Counted from the stretch's first letter, positions 8,000 to 16,726 are shown. The stretch is 64,000 bases of DNA from Gaiellasilicea sp963705515 (GCA_963705515.1 CAVPJV010000008.1:124001-188000); one strand, 5' to 3'. The notes: generated by a model not told the origin, from the letters alone. Numbers and translations: made by a program.

Positions 8000-8748
8000 G
8001 CCGCCAGGGCCGCCTCGGCGACCTCGAGCTGCTCGGGCGAGGGCTCCGCGGTGGCGACTCGGTGCTGCAGCTCGTGCCCGGGCTTCGCGAGCGCCCGCGC
8101 GAGCGGGTGGCCGGGGTGCCGGGTCATCCAGGCGAACACCTCGACCGCGACGCCGACGGCGCCGATCGAGCTCGCCGTCCGCGCCGGCCGGCGCAGGTGC
8201 GCCGGTGCGCGCGAGGCGAGCAGGTTGCCGGCGGCCGAGGCCACGAGCAGCGGGCCGACCAGGTGCGAGCCGCAGCGCTCGTGCTCCTTCGCGCGCTTCT
8301 CGCCGTGCTCGTACGTCCCGATCGAGATGTGCTCGGCGCCGTGGTAGGCGGCGAGCTCGCCGCCGCGGAGCGCCATCATCGCGGGTGCGAGCGAGAGCGC
8401 TCCCGACAAGAGCTCGCGTGCGGCGCTGCCCAGTCTCGGCGAACGGCGCACGGCCTGAACGGTGAACGCGCTCATGATCGTGGCTGCGACCACGGACGGA
8501 CGCTCGAACGGCAGCCGCGCCTCCGGCAGCTTCCGGCGCAGCTCGGGGAGCATCGCGAACGACTCCGCCAGCCGGAGCGGGCCGCGCAGGAACGGCTGCT
8601 GGATGCCGGGTGCGAACAGCCGCTTGCGCGCGGATGCGACTTTGATCTCGCCGTCGTCGTTCCGGATCGCGCAGGCCCAGGACTTCGGCCCGTGCACGAG
8701 CACGCCGTTCGGGAGGGCCATCCCGCCGAGACGAATCTTGTCACTCAT
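7960..8748 (-). CDS. DUF1385 family protein (YqhQ-like membrane protein)
   Basis: A 262-residue protein of the DUF1385/YqhQ family; its activity is unknown. The hallmark YHGAEH motif is followed by SIGTYEHGEK, as in the family's conserved potential metal site. Before it come a strand-rich N-terminus (RLGGMALPNGVLVHGPKSW) and a hydrophobic segment near SLAPAMMALRG. A glycine/alanine-rich stretch (LLVASAAGNLLA, SIGAVGVAVEVFAWM) could form membrane helices. Start is ATG, overlapping the PabC stop by 4 bases. Placed between folate genes and NAD salvage in one operon. Confidence 0.82.
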   Translation of the reverse strand: MSDKIRLGGMALPNGVLVHGPKSWACAIRNDDGEIKVASARKRLFAPGIQQPFLRGPLRLAESFAMLPELRRKLPEARLPFERPSVVAATIMSAFTVQAVRRSPRLGSAARELLSGALSLAPAMMALRGGELAAYHGAEHISIGTYEHGEKRAKEHERCGSHLVGPLLVASAAGNLLASRAPAHLRRPARTASSIGAVGVAVEVFAWMTRHPGHPLARALAKPGHELQHRVATAEPSPEQLEVAEAALAACLELEHGDRAGS

Positions 8749-9569
8749 GCGCGAAGCGTAGCCCCGGCTGCCTGTCTGAGCGCGGCCTGGAGCTCGTCGG
8801 CCGCCGGGCCGCGGGCGACCGGAGCCCCGTCCAGCTCGGTCACCGGCATCACCTCGCGCACCGACGAGGACGTGAACGCCTCGTCCGCCGCGAGCAACTC
8901 CGTCAGGCCGAAGTGGCCTTCCTCGACCGTGTAGCCGCAGTCACCTGCGAGCTCGAGCACCGCCGCCCGCGTCACGCCGGCGAGGATGCCGAGGTCGAGC
9001 GAGGGCGTGAAGAGCGTGCGGTCGCGCCGCCACCAGACGTTCGTCGTCGGGCCCTCGAGCACGGTCGCGTCGGCATCGACGAAGACGGCGTCGTCGGCGC
9101 CCTGCCGCCTCGCCTCCGCTTCGGCGGCCATGTTGACCGCATAGCTCGTCGACTTGACGCCGGGCAGGAGCCACGGCTCGGCGGCCCGCACGCCGCGCAG
9201 GGAGATCAGCTTCTGGCCACGCGCGCGCAGGTCGTCGTAGTGGTCGGCGAGGGCGCTGACGAGCGCGATCGACACCGGCGTCGGCGTCCAGTAGAGGCGC
9301 AGGACGGCGTCCGGGGCCTCGGCGGCATCGAGCGCCTGCTGAGCGAGCTGCTCGAGCTCGAGCCGGTTCACCGCGGGCAGCCCGATCCGCTCGGCCGAGC
9401 CGGCGAGGCGGTCGAGGTGCTCGGCCAGCTTGAACGGTCGGCCGTTGTAGACCCGGATCGTCTCGAACGCCGCCCGGCCGCGCAGAAGCGCCTCGTCGTC
9501 GGCGCGCAGCACCGGCTCGGCCGGATCGACGACCCCGCGGCCTCCGACCGCGACCGCGAGCAGGCTCAT
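8745..9569 (-). CDS. pabC: Class IV aminotransferase, likely aminodeoxychorismate lyase
   Basis: Fold-type IV PLP enzyme; next to PabB it most likely releases p-aminobenzoate and pyruvate from aminodeoxychorismate for folate synthesis. The 274 residues show GRAAFETIRVYNGRPFKLAEH near the start, the PLP lysine in LLPGVKSTSYAVN, the EGPTTNVWW loop and the ending AFTSSSVREVMPV. Branched-chain or D-amino-acid aminotransferases share this fold, so the assignment rests on the neighbour. The ATG start overlaps the pabB stop by 4 bases (ATGA). Confidence 0.83.
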   Translation of the reverse strand: MSLLAVAVGGRGVVDPAEPVLRADDEALLRGRAAFETIRVYNGRPFKLAEHLDRLAGSAERIGLPAVNRLELEQLAQQALDAAEAPDAVLRLYWTPTPVSIALVSALADHYDDLRARGQKLISLRGVRAAEPWLLPGVKSTSYAVNMAAEAEARRQGADDAVFVDADATVLEGPTTNVWWRRDRTLFTPSLDLGILAGVTRAAVLELAGDCGYTVEEGHFGLTELLAADEAFTSSSVREVMPVTELDGAPVARGPAADELQAALRQAAGATLRA

Positions 9570-10600
9570 CGCGCGCCCACCTCGACGGGCGCCCCGATCG
9601 CGGTCAGGAGCGGCCTCGCCTTCGTCCACGACTCCTCGATCTCCGCCTCCGGCTCCGAGTCCCAGACGATGCCGCCGCCGACCCAGAGATGGATCCGGTC
9701 CTCGGCGATCGCAAACGTCCGGATCGTCAGCGCCAGCTCGAGGTCGCCGTTGCCGCGGACGACTCCGAGCGCGCCCATCGACGCGCCGCGGCCGACGGGC
9801 TCGAGCGCGGCGATCAGGTCGAGCGCGGCGATCTTCGGCGCGCCGGTCACGGAGCCGCCGGGGAACGTCGCCGCCAGCAGCTCGGCGAGCCCGACCTCCT
9901 CCCGCAGTGTCCCTTCGACGGTCGAGACGAGATGGGTGACGCCGGCGAGCTCGCGCTCGATCATCAGCTCCGGCCAGCGGACGGAGCCGGGCTCGCAGAC
10001 GCGGGAGAGGTCGTTGCGCTCGAGGTCGACGATCATCACGTGCTCCGCGGCGTCTTTCTCGCCCTCGACGTGCTCGCCGAGCGGGCGTGTCCCTTTGATC
10101 GGCGCCGTCCAGACGCGCCGGCCGCCCCGGGCGAGGAAGAGCTCGGGCGAGGCGGATACGACGGCCCAGCCGTCTCCGGCGAGCGTACGCGTGCCGAACG
10201 CGCCAAGCCGGTCGGCGAGCGCGGCCGCGCTGCCGTCGAACGGCGCTTCGAGGTGCTGGACGAGGTTGACCTGGTAGACGTCCCCGCGCCCGATCGCCTC
10301 GCGCACGGCCTCGACCGCCTCGCCGTAGTCGGCCTCGGCCCACGTCCGCTCCCACTGGCCAACCGAGACGTGTCCCAGGGACAGTCCCTCGGACGTGTCC
10401 CGCACGGCCACGGCCGCGAGCGGCAGCGGGCACGGCTCCGGCGGCGCGGGCGCGTCCGTGCGGCGCAGCGGCTCCGAGAGGCCGTAGCCGAGATAGAGAT
10501 CCGCCTCGAGCTCCTCGCCGCCGGGCGCGAAGAAGCCGCGCTCGCGCAGGTACGCCTCGATCTGCTCGAACGCAGCCTCGGGCGAGTGCAGCTCGAGCAC
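9566..10600 (-). CDS. pabB: Aminodeoxychorismate synthase component I
   Basis: Chorismate-utilising enzyme that with a glutamine amidotransferase makes 4-amino-4-deoxychorismate. The 344-residue product contains the conserved core: VYQVNLVQ, the segment APIKGTRPLGEH, IVDLERNDLSRVC, ATFPGGSVTGAPK and the ending WVGGGIVWDSEPEAE. It is compact: the N-terminal lobe is reduced compared with TrpE or E. coli PabB. No PabA subunit is in the window. The GTG start lies 2 bases after the stop of the M20 peptidase gene. Confidence 0.9.
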   Translation of the reverse strand: MLELHSPEAAFEQIEAYLRERGFFAPGGEELEADLYLGYGLSEPLRRTDAPAPPEPCPLPLAAVAVRDTSEGLSLGHVSVGQWERTWAEADYGEAVEAVREAIGRGDVYQVNLVQHLEAPFDGSAAALADRLGAFGTRTLAGDGWAVVSASPELFLARGGRRVWTAPIKGTRPLGEHVEGEKDAAEHVMIVDLERNDLSRVCEPGSVRWPELMIERELAGVTHLVSTVEGTLREEVGLAELLAATFPGGSVTGAPKIAALDLIAALEPVGRGASMGALGVVRGNGDLELALTIRTFAIAEDRIHLWVGGGIVWDSEPEAEIEESWTKARPLLTAIGAPVEVGAR

Positions 10601-10602
10601 GG

Positions 10603-11889
10603 CTACGCCAGCGAGCGCGCGGCCGCGCGGAGGAACTCGACGCCGAGTCCGAGGTCGTCGACGTGCGTCCGCTCGTCGGCGGAGTGGATCAGCCGCGCCG
10701 CGAGGTCGGCGCTCATCGTCCGCATCGGGAAGAAGCCGTACGCAACCGTCCCGAACGCCTCGCGGAGCCAGTGCGAGTCGGTGAAGCCGGAACAGCAGAG
10801 CGGCGCCACCTTCGCGCCCGGCTCGGTCGTCTCGACCCAGTCGGAGATCGCGCGCCAGAGCGGCGTGTCGAGCGGGGAGCGCGTCCCGCCGAAGCGCTCG
10901 ATCGTCTCCAGGTCGTAGTGGTTGCCGTCGCCCAGGATCGAGCGCACGATCGGGTCGACGTCCTCCGGTGTCTGGCCGGGCAGCAGCCGCCTGTCGACGA
11001 CGACCTCGCACGTCCCGGGCACGACGTTCCGGCGCTCGGACGCCTCGATCATCGTCGGCGAGAGCGTGAAGGAGAGCAGCGGCTCGATCGTGTCGACCGC
11101 CAGCTGGTCGACGGCTGCGAGGCGCTCGAGCACCTGGTCGGCGGGCGGCTGCTCGCCCAGCACCGCCTCGAGGAACCCGGCCACCTCCGGGCCGACCGAC
11201 GGCTCCGGCCGGTAGGCCGCCAGCTTCTCGATCAGCGGCGCCGCCTTGACGAGGGCGTTGTCGGCGATCCCCGGCATCGACGCGTGGCCGCTGCGGCCGT
11301 GCACCGTGATCTTGAACGGCGAGCTCATCTTCTCCGCCGCCGCGCAGAGATAGAAGGCGCGGCCTCCGAGCTCGACCCGCTCGCCGCCGCCCTCGTTGAT
11401 CGCGTAGTCGACCCGGACGGCGTCGGGATGGTGCCGGCAGAGCCACTGGAGGCCGTAGTTGTCGCCGACCTCCTCGTCGGCCGCGGCGACGAAGACGAGA
11501 TCGCCGGGCGGCGTGAAGCCCTCGCGCGCGAGCGATGCGATCGCGACGGCGCTCGCCGCGACCTGGTTCTTCATGTCGAGCGCCCCGCGCCCCCAGACGT
11601 GGTCGTCGGCGAGGTCGCCCGACCACGGGTCGCGCGACCACTCGGACGCGTCGGCGACGACGGTGTCGGTGTGCGAGAGGAAGCAGAGCGAGGGGCCGTC
11701 GCCGCCTTTGATCCGGGCGACGAGGTTCGCCCGTTCCGGCACCCGCGCGTAGAGCTCGACCTCGACGCCGTTCGCCTCCAAGTAGTCGCGCAGCAGCTCG
11801 GCCGCGATCGTCTCGTTCCCGGGCGGGTTGACGGTGTTCAGGCGGAGCAGCTGCTGCAGCAGCGCGACGGCTTCGTCCTGCAGGTTCAT
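10603..11889 (-). CDS. M20 family zinc peptidase/deacylase (ArgE/DapE type)
   Basis: A 428-residue cytoplasmic di-zinc hydrolase that removes an N-acyl group or cleaves a small peptide; the substrate cannot be fixed. Motifs: SHTDTV (first zinc His and Asp), WGRGALDMK (bridging Asp), VAAADEEVG (catalytic Glu and second zinc Glu), then the dimerisation lid GRSGHAS, and a closing HSADERTHVDDL with the last zinc His. Its ATG overlaps the tryptophan dioxygenase stop by 4 bases, and pabB begins 2 bases after its own stop, so it is inside a coupled operon. N-formylkynurenine-type or acylated amino-acid substrates are possible only by position. Confidence 0.85.
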   Translation of the reverse strand: MNLQDEAVALLQQLLRLNTVNPPGNETIAAELLRDYLEANGVEVELYARVPERANLVARIKGGDGPSLCFLSHTDTVVADASEWSRDPWSGDLADDHVWGRGALDMKNQVAASAVAIASLAREGFTPPGDLVFVAAADEEVGDNYGLQWLCRHHPDAVRVDYAINEGGGERVELGGRAFYLCAAAEKMSSPFKITVHGRSGHASMPGIADNALVKAAPLIEKLAAYRPEPSVGPEVAGFLEAVLGEQPPADQVLERLAAVDQLAVDTIEPLLSFTLSPTMIEASERRNVVPGTCEVVVDRRLLPGQTPEDVDPIVRSILGDGNHYDLETIERFGGTRSPLDTPLWRAISDWVETTEPGAKVAPLCCSGFTDSHWLREAFGTVAYGFFPMRTMSADLAARLIHSADERTHVDDLGLGVEFLRAAARSLA

Positions 11890-12596
11890 TGCTGCTCTTG
11901 CGAGAGGGCCGTGAGCTCGTTGCGGACGCGCCAGAGCTCGGGGAAGAAGACGTGCTGGATCAGCCGGCCGAGCACCTCGACGGGCGTGCCCTGGGTGCCG
12001 ACGACGGAGTCGCCGATCACGCGCGCGACGACCTTGTAGTGACGGATGCGCCAGAAGTTGATCCGCTCGTCGAGCTCGATCACCGCCTCGGCGAGCTGGT
12101 AGAGCTCCTCGTGCTCGCGCCCCTTGACGTAGACATCGGTGAGCGAGAGGCCCGCCTGCTCGCGGAGCGCGTGGAACGCCTGGCCGAGCGGGGGCACGAC
12201 ACGCCGCAGCTCGCGCCACCCGGGCGAGTCGAAGCCGCTGCCGTGTCCGAGCACCTTGCGGATCTCCTGGTACTCCCACGGTGACATCTCCTCGAGCATG
12301 TCGAGCTGCTCGGTCGCGTAGCGAAGGCACAGCGTCGCCCGCCGCAGCAGCCGGAGCGCTTGCGCGATCTCGGCCGCGTGCAGGTGCTCCGTCGAGGCCT
12401 CGACGTCGTTCCAGGCGAGCTTGAGCCAGAGCTCCGACGACTGGTGCACGGTCTGGAAGAGAAGCTCGTCCCGGTGGACCCACTCGTCTGCGGTCTTCTG
12501 CAGCGCGAGCAGGGCGTCGGTGTTGAGGTAGCGCTCGTAGTCGCTGGCCCCCTCGCCGGCGAGAATCGGCTCCGAGTAGTCCTCGTGCGTCGCCAC
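11886..12596 (-). CDS. kynA: Tryptophan 2,3-dioxygenase
   Basis: Haem enzyme that opens the indole ring of tryptophan to N-formylkynurenine. The 236 residues match the family in order: LNTDALLALQ, FQTVHQSSELWLK with the active-site His51, MSPWEYQEIRKVLGHGSGF, and the helix RIRHYKVVARVIGD carrying the proximal haem His, followed by GTQGTP. Slightly shorter than the ~280-residue norm. It is the first gene of the operon ending in nicotinate phosphoribosyltransferase, which suggests a link between tryptophan breakdown and NAD, though other kynurenine genes are absent. Start ATG, divergent from rarA by 21 bases. Confidence 0.92.
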   Translation of the reverse strand: MATHEDYSEPILAGEGASDYERYLNTDALLALQKTADEWVHRDELLFQTVHQSSELWLKLAWNDVEASTEHLHAAEIAQALRLLRRATLCLRYATEQLDMLEEMSPWEYQEIRKVLGHGSGFDSPGWRELRRVVPPLGQAFHALREQAGLSLTDVYVKGREHEELYQLAEAVIELDERINFWRIRHYKVVARVIGDSVVGTQGTPVEVLGRLIQHVFFPELWRVRNELTALSQEQQ

Positions 12597-12617
12597 GGCC
12601 GGAGCATACTGCGAGCT

Positions 12618-13898
12618 ATGAGCGACCTCTTCGCCGATGCGGCCCGCGAGCGAACGGCTGCGCTCGCGCCGCTACCGCAGCGCCTCCGACCGCGCACGCT
12701 CACCGAGCTGGTCGGCCAGACGCACGTGCTCGGCGAGGGCTCGGCGCTGCGGCGCGCGATCGAGCAGGACCGGCTGCGGTCGCTGATCCTCTACGGCCCG
12801 CCGGGTGTCGGCAAGACGACACTGGCGCGGATCGTCGCAGCCGAGACCGGCGCCGCCTTCGAGGAGCTGTCGGCCGTCTCCGCCCGGGTCGACGACGTCC
12901 GCGGCGTGATGCAGCGCGCGCGCGACCGGCTCGGAGGCAACGGCCAGCGGACGATCCTCTTCCTCGACGAGATCCACCGCTTCAACAAGGCGCAGCAGGA
13001 CGCGCTCCTGCCCGCGGTCGAGGACGGGTTGCTGACGCTGATCGGGGCGACGACCGAGAACCCGTACTTCGAGGTCAACTCTGCCCTGCTCTCCCGCTGC
13101 CAGGTGGTCGAGCTGGAGGCGCTGTCCGAGGAGGAGCTTGCCGAGGTCGTCCGTCGCGGCGCGGCCGCGCTCAGAGCGGACGTCCCGGACGAGATCGTCG
13201 ACCTGATCGCGCGGCGGGCCGGCGGCGACGCGCGCACCGCGCTGGCCACGATCGAGCTCGCGTGGGAGACCGCGCAGGCCGAGGGGGTGCCGCTCGAGGA
13301 GCGTCACGTCGACGACGCGGCGCGCAAGCGGCCGCTCCGCTACGACAAGGGCGCCGACCAGCACTACGACTTCGTCTCCGCCTTCATCAAGTCGATGCGG
13401 GGCTCGGATCCCGACGCGGCCGTCTACTACCTCGCCTCGATGCTCGAGGGCGGCGAGGATCCACGCTTCATCGCCCGCCGGATGGTCATCTTCGCCTCCG
13501 AGGACGTCGGCAATGCCGACCCGCGCGGGCTCCAGGTCGCCGTGGCCGCAGCACATGCGCTCGAGCACGTCGGGCTTCCGGAGGCGCAGCTCAACCTCTC
13601 CCAGGCGGCGATCTACCTTGCGAACGCGCCCAAGTCGAAGGCGAGCGCCAACGCGATCTGGTCGGCGCGCGAGGAAGTCCGGCGCGGCGGGAACCTGCGG
13701 CCGCCCGCCATGCTCCGCGACGCCCACTACGCCGGCGCGAAGAAGCTCGGGCACGGCCAGGGGTACATCGACCCCCACACCGACCCTCGGGGCTCCGACG
13801 TCGACTACCTGCCCGAGGAGCTGAAGGGACGCCGTTACTATCGCCCTTCGGGCAACGGGGAGGAGGCGGCGCGTGGCGAAGATCGAGACGGGGAGTGA
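12618..13898 (+). CDS. rarA: Replication-associated recombination protein RarA (MgsA)
   Basis: AAA+ ATPase of the clamp-loader group acting at stalled replication forks. The 426 residues open with the family's PLPQRLRPRTLTELVGQTHVL region, Walker A GPPGVGKTT (60-68), Walker B LFLDEIHRFNKAQQDALLP, sensor 1 GATTENPYFEVN, and the C-terminal oligomerisation part with FIARRMVIFASEDVGNADP and ANAPKSKASANA. The ATG at 12618 fits the family start; the frame is open further upstream but that stretch lies opposite kynA and lacks similarity. The last 26 bases overlap the peroxiredoxin gene. Confidence 0.93.
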   Translation: MSDLFADAARERTAALAPLPQRLRPRTLTELVGQTHVLGEGSALRRAIEQDRLRSLILYGPPGVGKTTLARIVAAETGAAFEELSAVSARVDDVRGVMQRARDRLGGNGQRTILFLDEIHRFNKAQQDALLPAVEDGLLTLIGATTENPYFEVNSALLSRCQVVELEALSEEELAEVVRRGAAALRADVPDEIVDLIARRAGGDARTALATIELAWETAQAEGVPLEERHVDDAARKRPLRYDKGADQHYDFVSAFIKSMRGSDPDAAVYYLASMLEGGEDPRFIARRMVIFASEDVGNADPRGLQVAVAAAHALEHVGLPEAQLNLSQAAIYLANAPKSKASANAIWSAREEVRRGGNLRPPAMLRDAHYAGAKKLGHGQGYIDPHTDPRGSDVDYLPEELKGRRYYRPSGNGEEAARGEDRDGE

Positions 13899-14337
13899 GG
13901 CGCCGGAGTTCGACCTCCAGGTCACCGGCTCAGAGCGCGTGCGGCTCGGCGACTTTCGCGACCGCCGCAACGTGCTGCTCGTCTTCCACCCGTTCGCGTG
14001 GACGTCGATCTGCGCGGAGGAGGCGCGCGACCTGCAGGAGAACCTACCGGCCTTCGAGAGCGCCGAGACGGACGTCGTGCTCGTCTCGTGTGACGCGGCG
14101 CCGGCACGCCAGGCGTGGAAGGAGCACCTGAAACTGACGTACATGCTCGCCTCCGACTACTGGCCGCACGGCGAAGCGGCGAAGGCCTACGGCGTCTTCG
14201 ACGAGTCGAGCGGCGCTGCCGTCCGCGGCACCTTCCTGATCGACAAGGAGGGCGTCGTCGTCTGGAGCCTCGTCAACGACGCCGACACGCGTCGCAGCGA
14301 GCTCGTCTCAGGCCCGCTGGCCTCCACGCCTACTTGA
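13873..14337 (+). CDS. Peroxiredoxin, AhpE/AhpC-TSA family
   Basis: A 154-residue thiol peroxidase that reduces hydroperoxides in the cytoplasm. The active-site motif PxxxTxxC is present as HPFAWTSIC with peroxidatic Cys47. The thioredoxin-fold strands (VLLVFHPF, DVVLVSCD, RGTFLIDKEGVVVWS) follow in order. There is no C-terminal resolving cysteine; Cys97 in VSCDAAP is not at a standard resolving position, so a 1-Cys or external-thiol mechanism is likely. GTG start inside the rarA end; the stop TGA overlaps the TTG start proposed for the next hydrolase. Confidence 0.88.
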   Translation: MAKIETGSEAPEFDLQVTGSERVRLGDFRDRRNVLLVFHPFAWTSICAEEARDLQENLPAFESAETDVVLVSCDAAPARQAWKEHLKLTYMLASDYWPHGEAAKAYGVFDESSGAAVRGTFLIDKEGVVVWSLVNDADTRRSELVSGPLASTPT

Positions 14338-15104
14338 GCCTCGCCCGGTACGAGTGGGGCGATCCCAGCCTGCCGCCGCTCGTCTGCCTGCACGGAGTCA
14401 CCAGCCACGGCCGCCACTTCGAGCAGCTGGCGGAGCGTCTGGCCGATCGCTTCCACGTCGTCGCGCTCGACCTGCGCGGGCACGCGGGCTCGCCGTGGGA
14501 GCCGCCGTGGAACCTCGAGCAGCACGTCGCCGACGTTCTCGACGCCGCGCCGCTCGGCCCGGCTGCCTGGCTGGGCCACTCGTTCGGCGGACGCATCGCC
14601 TACGAGACGGCTGCCGCGGCGCCGGATCGCGTCGAGCGGCTCGTGCTGCTCGATCCGGCGATCCTGCTGCCGCCTCAGCTCGGCATGGCGGCCGCCGAGA
14701 ACGCGCGCCGTGACCGCTCGTACGTCTCGTTCGAGGAAGGGATCGACCGCCGCTACGAGGAGAGCGTGCTGACGACGGCGCCGCGCGAGCTCGTCGCCGG
14801 GGAGCTCGCTGTCCACCTGCTGCCCGACGACGACGGCCGCTTCCGCTACCGCTACTGCCAGAGCGCTGTCGTCGCCGCGTACGGCGAGATGACGCGGCAG
14901 CCGCCGCCCTTCGAGCAGGTTCGGATCCCGACCCTGCTCGTGCTCGGCGAGACCTCGTACATCCCGTACGACCACCTCATCGACGCGCATGCGGCGGCCC
15001 TGGGCGACTTGCTCCAGGCAGACCGGATCGCCTCGGGCCACACGGTCCTGTGGGATGCGCTCGACGACACCGTGGTCGCCGTCGAGCGCTTCCTGACCTC
15101 CTAG
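14334..15104 (+). CDS. Alpha/beta-fold hydrolase
   Basis: A 256-residue hydrolase of unknown substrate. Features in order: oxyanion strand VCLHGVTSHG, VVALDLRGHAGSP, nucleophile elbow GHSFGG, VLLDPAILLP, then TLLVLGETSYIPY with a likely acid, and the catalytic His in ASGHTVLWD. There is no ATG or GTG at the right place; TTG at 14334, overlapping the peroxiredoxin stop as TTGA, gives the expected N-terminus (SLARYEWGD). It converges on an FMN reductase gene with stop codons overlapping. Confidence 0.82.
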   Translation: MSLARYEWGDPSLPPLVCLHGVTSHGRHFEQLAERLADRFHVVALDLRGHAGSPWEPPWNLEQHVADVLDAAPLGPAAWLGHSFGGRIAYETAAAAPDRVERLVLLDPAILLPPQLGMAAAENARRDRSYVSFEEGIDRRYEESVLTTAPRELVAGELAVHLLPDDDGRFRYRYCQSAVVAAYGEMTRQPPPFEQVRIPTLLVLGETSYIPYDHLIDAHAAALGDLLQADRIASGHTVLWDALDDTVVAVERFLTS

Positions 15105-15658
15105 GCGGCGGCCCGCGTCTGGTTGCGCGCCTCGACCGCGGTCGCCAGCGCGTCGATGACGGTGCGGAGCTCGTCGAGCAGGGTCGCGTCGACGCCGTTC
15201 GCGAGCCGCTGGTCAGCCTTCGGCACGGCGACCGTGTCCTCGAGCGTGCGCGCGCCGAGGGCGCCGAGCACCTTGCGGGTCTCGGCCGCCGCCCACACGC
15301 CGCCGAACATCCCCGTGCTCGACGAGAGCACGGCGGCCGGCTTGTTCAGCACGGGCGACTCGGCCAGCGGGCGGGAGGCCCAGTCGAGCGCGTTCTTGAG
15401 CACGCCCGGGATCGACGAGTTGTACTCGGGCGTCGCGATCAAGACCGCGTCCGCCTCCGCGAGCGCCTCCTTGAAGCGGCGCACCGGTTCCGGCTGGGCA
15501 CCTGGGAAGTCGTCGTCGGCGTCGTACGGCGGGATCTCCTTGAGCCCGTCGTAGAGCGTGACGTCGATGCCGTCGGGCGCGACGGCGGCAGCCGCCTGCA
15601 GCAGGTCGGTGTTGTGCGAGCCTGCGCGGAGGCTGCCGCTGATCGCGAGGATCTTCAT
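15101..15658 (-). CDS. NAD(P)H-dependent FMN reductase (flavodoxin-like)
   Basis: A 185-residue flavoprotein that passes electrons from NAD(P)H through FMN to quinones, azo compounds or partner enzymes. The phosphate-binding loop ISGSLRAGSHN is at residues 7-17, and the family signature IATPEYNSSIPGVLKNALDWASR follows. The Rossmann-like strands AAVLSSSTGMFGG complete the fold. ATG start. It is just downstream of the frameshifted YceI gene on the same strand, 5 bases apart, so both may share the MarR-controlled promoter region. Confidence 0.88.
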   Translation of the reverse strand: MKILAISGSLRAGSHNTDLLQAAAAVAPDGIDVTLYDGLKEIPPYDADDDFPGAQPEPVRRFKEALAEADAVLIATPEYNSSIPGVLKNALDWASRPLAESPVLNKPAAVLSSSTGMFGGVWAAAETRKVLGALGARTLEDTVAVPKADQRLANGVDATLLDELRTVIDALATAVEARNQTRAAA

Positions 15659-15662
15659 CCGA

Positions 15663-16197
15663 CTACGCCTGCACCAGCGCGAGGTTGGCGATGATGAGGA
15701 CGTCGTCGGCGAGGGCCTGGCCTCCGCCCGGGAGCTCCATGTTCCAGGCGATCCCGTAGTCGTGGCGGTTGACGGTCGTCTCCAGGTCGAAGCCGATCCG
15801 CTGCTGGCCGTACGCGTTCTCGAGCGGGCCGGTCACGGCGCCCGTGATCTCGACCGGCTTCGTGACGCCGCGAAGCGTCAGGTCGCCGTCGATGGAGACG
15901 CGGTCGCCATCGCGCTCGATCGACTTCGAGACGAAGCGGAGCTCGGGGTACTGCTCGGCGTCGAAGAAATCGGGCGTCTGCAGGTGGCCGGTGAGGTTCT
16001 CGTCGTCGACCTTGACGCTCGCGACCTTGACGACTGCCCTCGAGCCGGCCGTCGGCGAGCTTCGCGTCGAAGTCCTCGAAGGTGCCGCGGAACGTGCCGA
16101 CGCCTGCGTAGCTGACGGCGAAACCGACGCTCGAGTGGACGGGATCGAGGTTCCAGGTGCCCGTCGGAATCTGGGTGGTCTGTGCGGTGCTGCTCAT
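15663..16197 (-). CDS. YceI family protein (frameshifted)
   Basis: YceI proteins are lipocalin-like barrels that bind isoprenoid-type ligands. From ATG 16197 the frame reads IPTGTWNLDPVHSSVGFAV, GTFRGTFEDFDAKLADGRLE and then shifts. Downstream, one frame over, the rest of the family is intact: VVKVASVKVDDENLTGHL, DFFDAEQYPEL and GVTKPVEITG. The two halves join with one extra base near 16033-16038; the corrected product would be about 177 residues, the normal length. GGGAG lies just upstream of the ATG. Divergent from a MarR regulator across 58 bases with a palindrome, so MarR control is likely. Confidence 0.75.
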
Positions 16198-16211
16198 TGC
16201 TCTCCCTTGGT

Positions 16212-16239
16212 TTGCGTGTACACTTACTTGTGTCCGCAA
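16212..16239. promoter_or_regulatory. Likely MarR operator in divergent promoter
   Basis: An imperfect dyad with outer arms TTGCG and CGCAA and inner ACA/TGT, 28 bases long, lies in the 58-base gap between yceI and marR. The spacing and position suit a MarR dimer controlling both promoters. A TATAGA-like element follows at 16241. No -35 box is convincing. Confidence 0.5.
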
Positions 16240-16255
16240 CTATAGAGGATAAAAA

Positions 16256-16726
16256 TTGAGCCGTCAAGTATTGCGCGCACAACCAGTTGAGCTCGACGCC
16301 TTCGCCCGCCTGATGCGGGCTCACAGCGTCCTGCGGCGGGAGCTCGACGCGGAGGTCCTGCGTCCGCGAGGGCTGACGATCAACGACTTCGAGGCGCTGA
16401 TGCACATCTCCCGCGCCGACGAGCAGCGGCTTCGCCGCGTCGATCTCGTCGAGCGCCTGATGCTGACGCCGTCTGGTGTCACCCGCCTGCTCGAAGGGCT
16501 GCAGGAGGCCGGTCTCGTCGAGAACGTGCAGTGCGCGGACGACGCACGCGTCACCTGGGCGCAGCTGACGCTGGAGGGGAGCGAGACGCTCGAGTGCGTC
16601 GGAGCCACCCACACCGCGCGATTGCGCACCCTGTTCCGCGACACGCTCAGCGAGGACGAGGTCACGCAGCTCTCGGAGCTGCTCGGGAAGCTGCCCGGCG
16701 TCGGCGCCGGGGACTGCGCCGCCTAG
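16256..16726 (+). CDS. MarR family transcriptional regulator
   Basis: A 156-residue winged-helix dimeric repressor. N-terminal dimerisation helix (DAFARLMRAHSVLRRELD), then the recognition region RRVDLVERLMLTPSGVTRLLEGLQEAGLV and a short wing. The usual basic wing (DGRGRVV-type) is altered to ADDARVTWAQLT. Start is TTG with GAGGA 7-8 bases upstream. It is divergent from the YceI/FMN-reductase pair, the probable targets. Its stop overlaps the stop of the convergent aminotransferase gene. Confidence 0.88.
   Translation: MSRQVLRAQPVELDAFARLMRAHSVLRRELDAEVLRPRGLTINDFEALMHISRADEQRLRRVDLVERLMLTPSGVTRLLEGLQEAGLVENVQCADDARVTWAQLTLEGSETLECVGATHTARLRTLFRDTLSEDEVTQLSELLGKLPGVGAGDCAA

Noticed and set aside
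12360..12617. An 86-codon N-terminal extension of RarA
   Set aside because: Opposite kynA and without similarity; the ATG at 12618 matches the family start.
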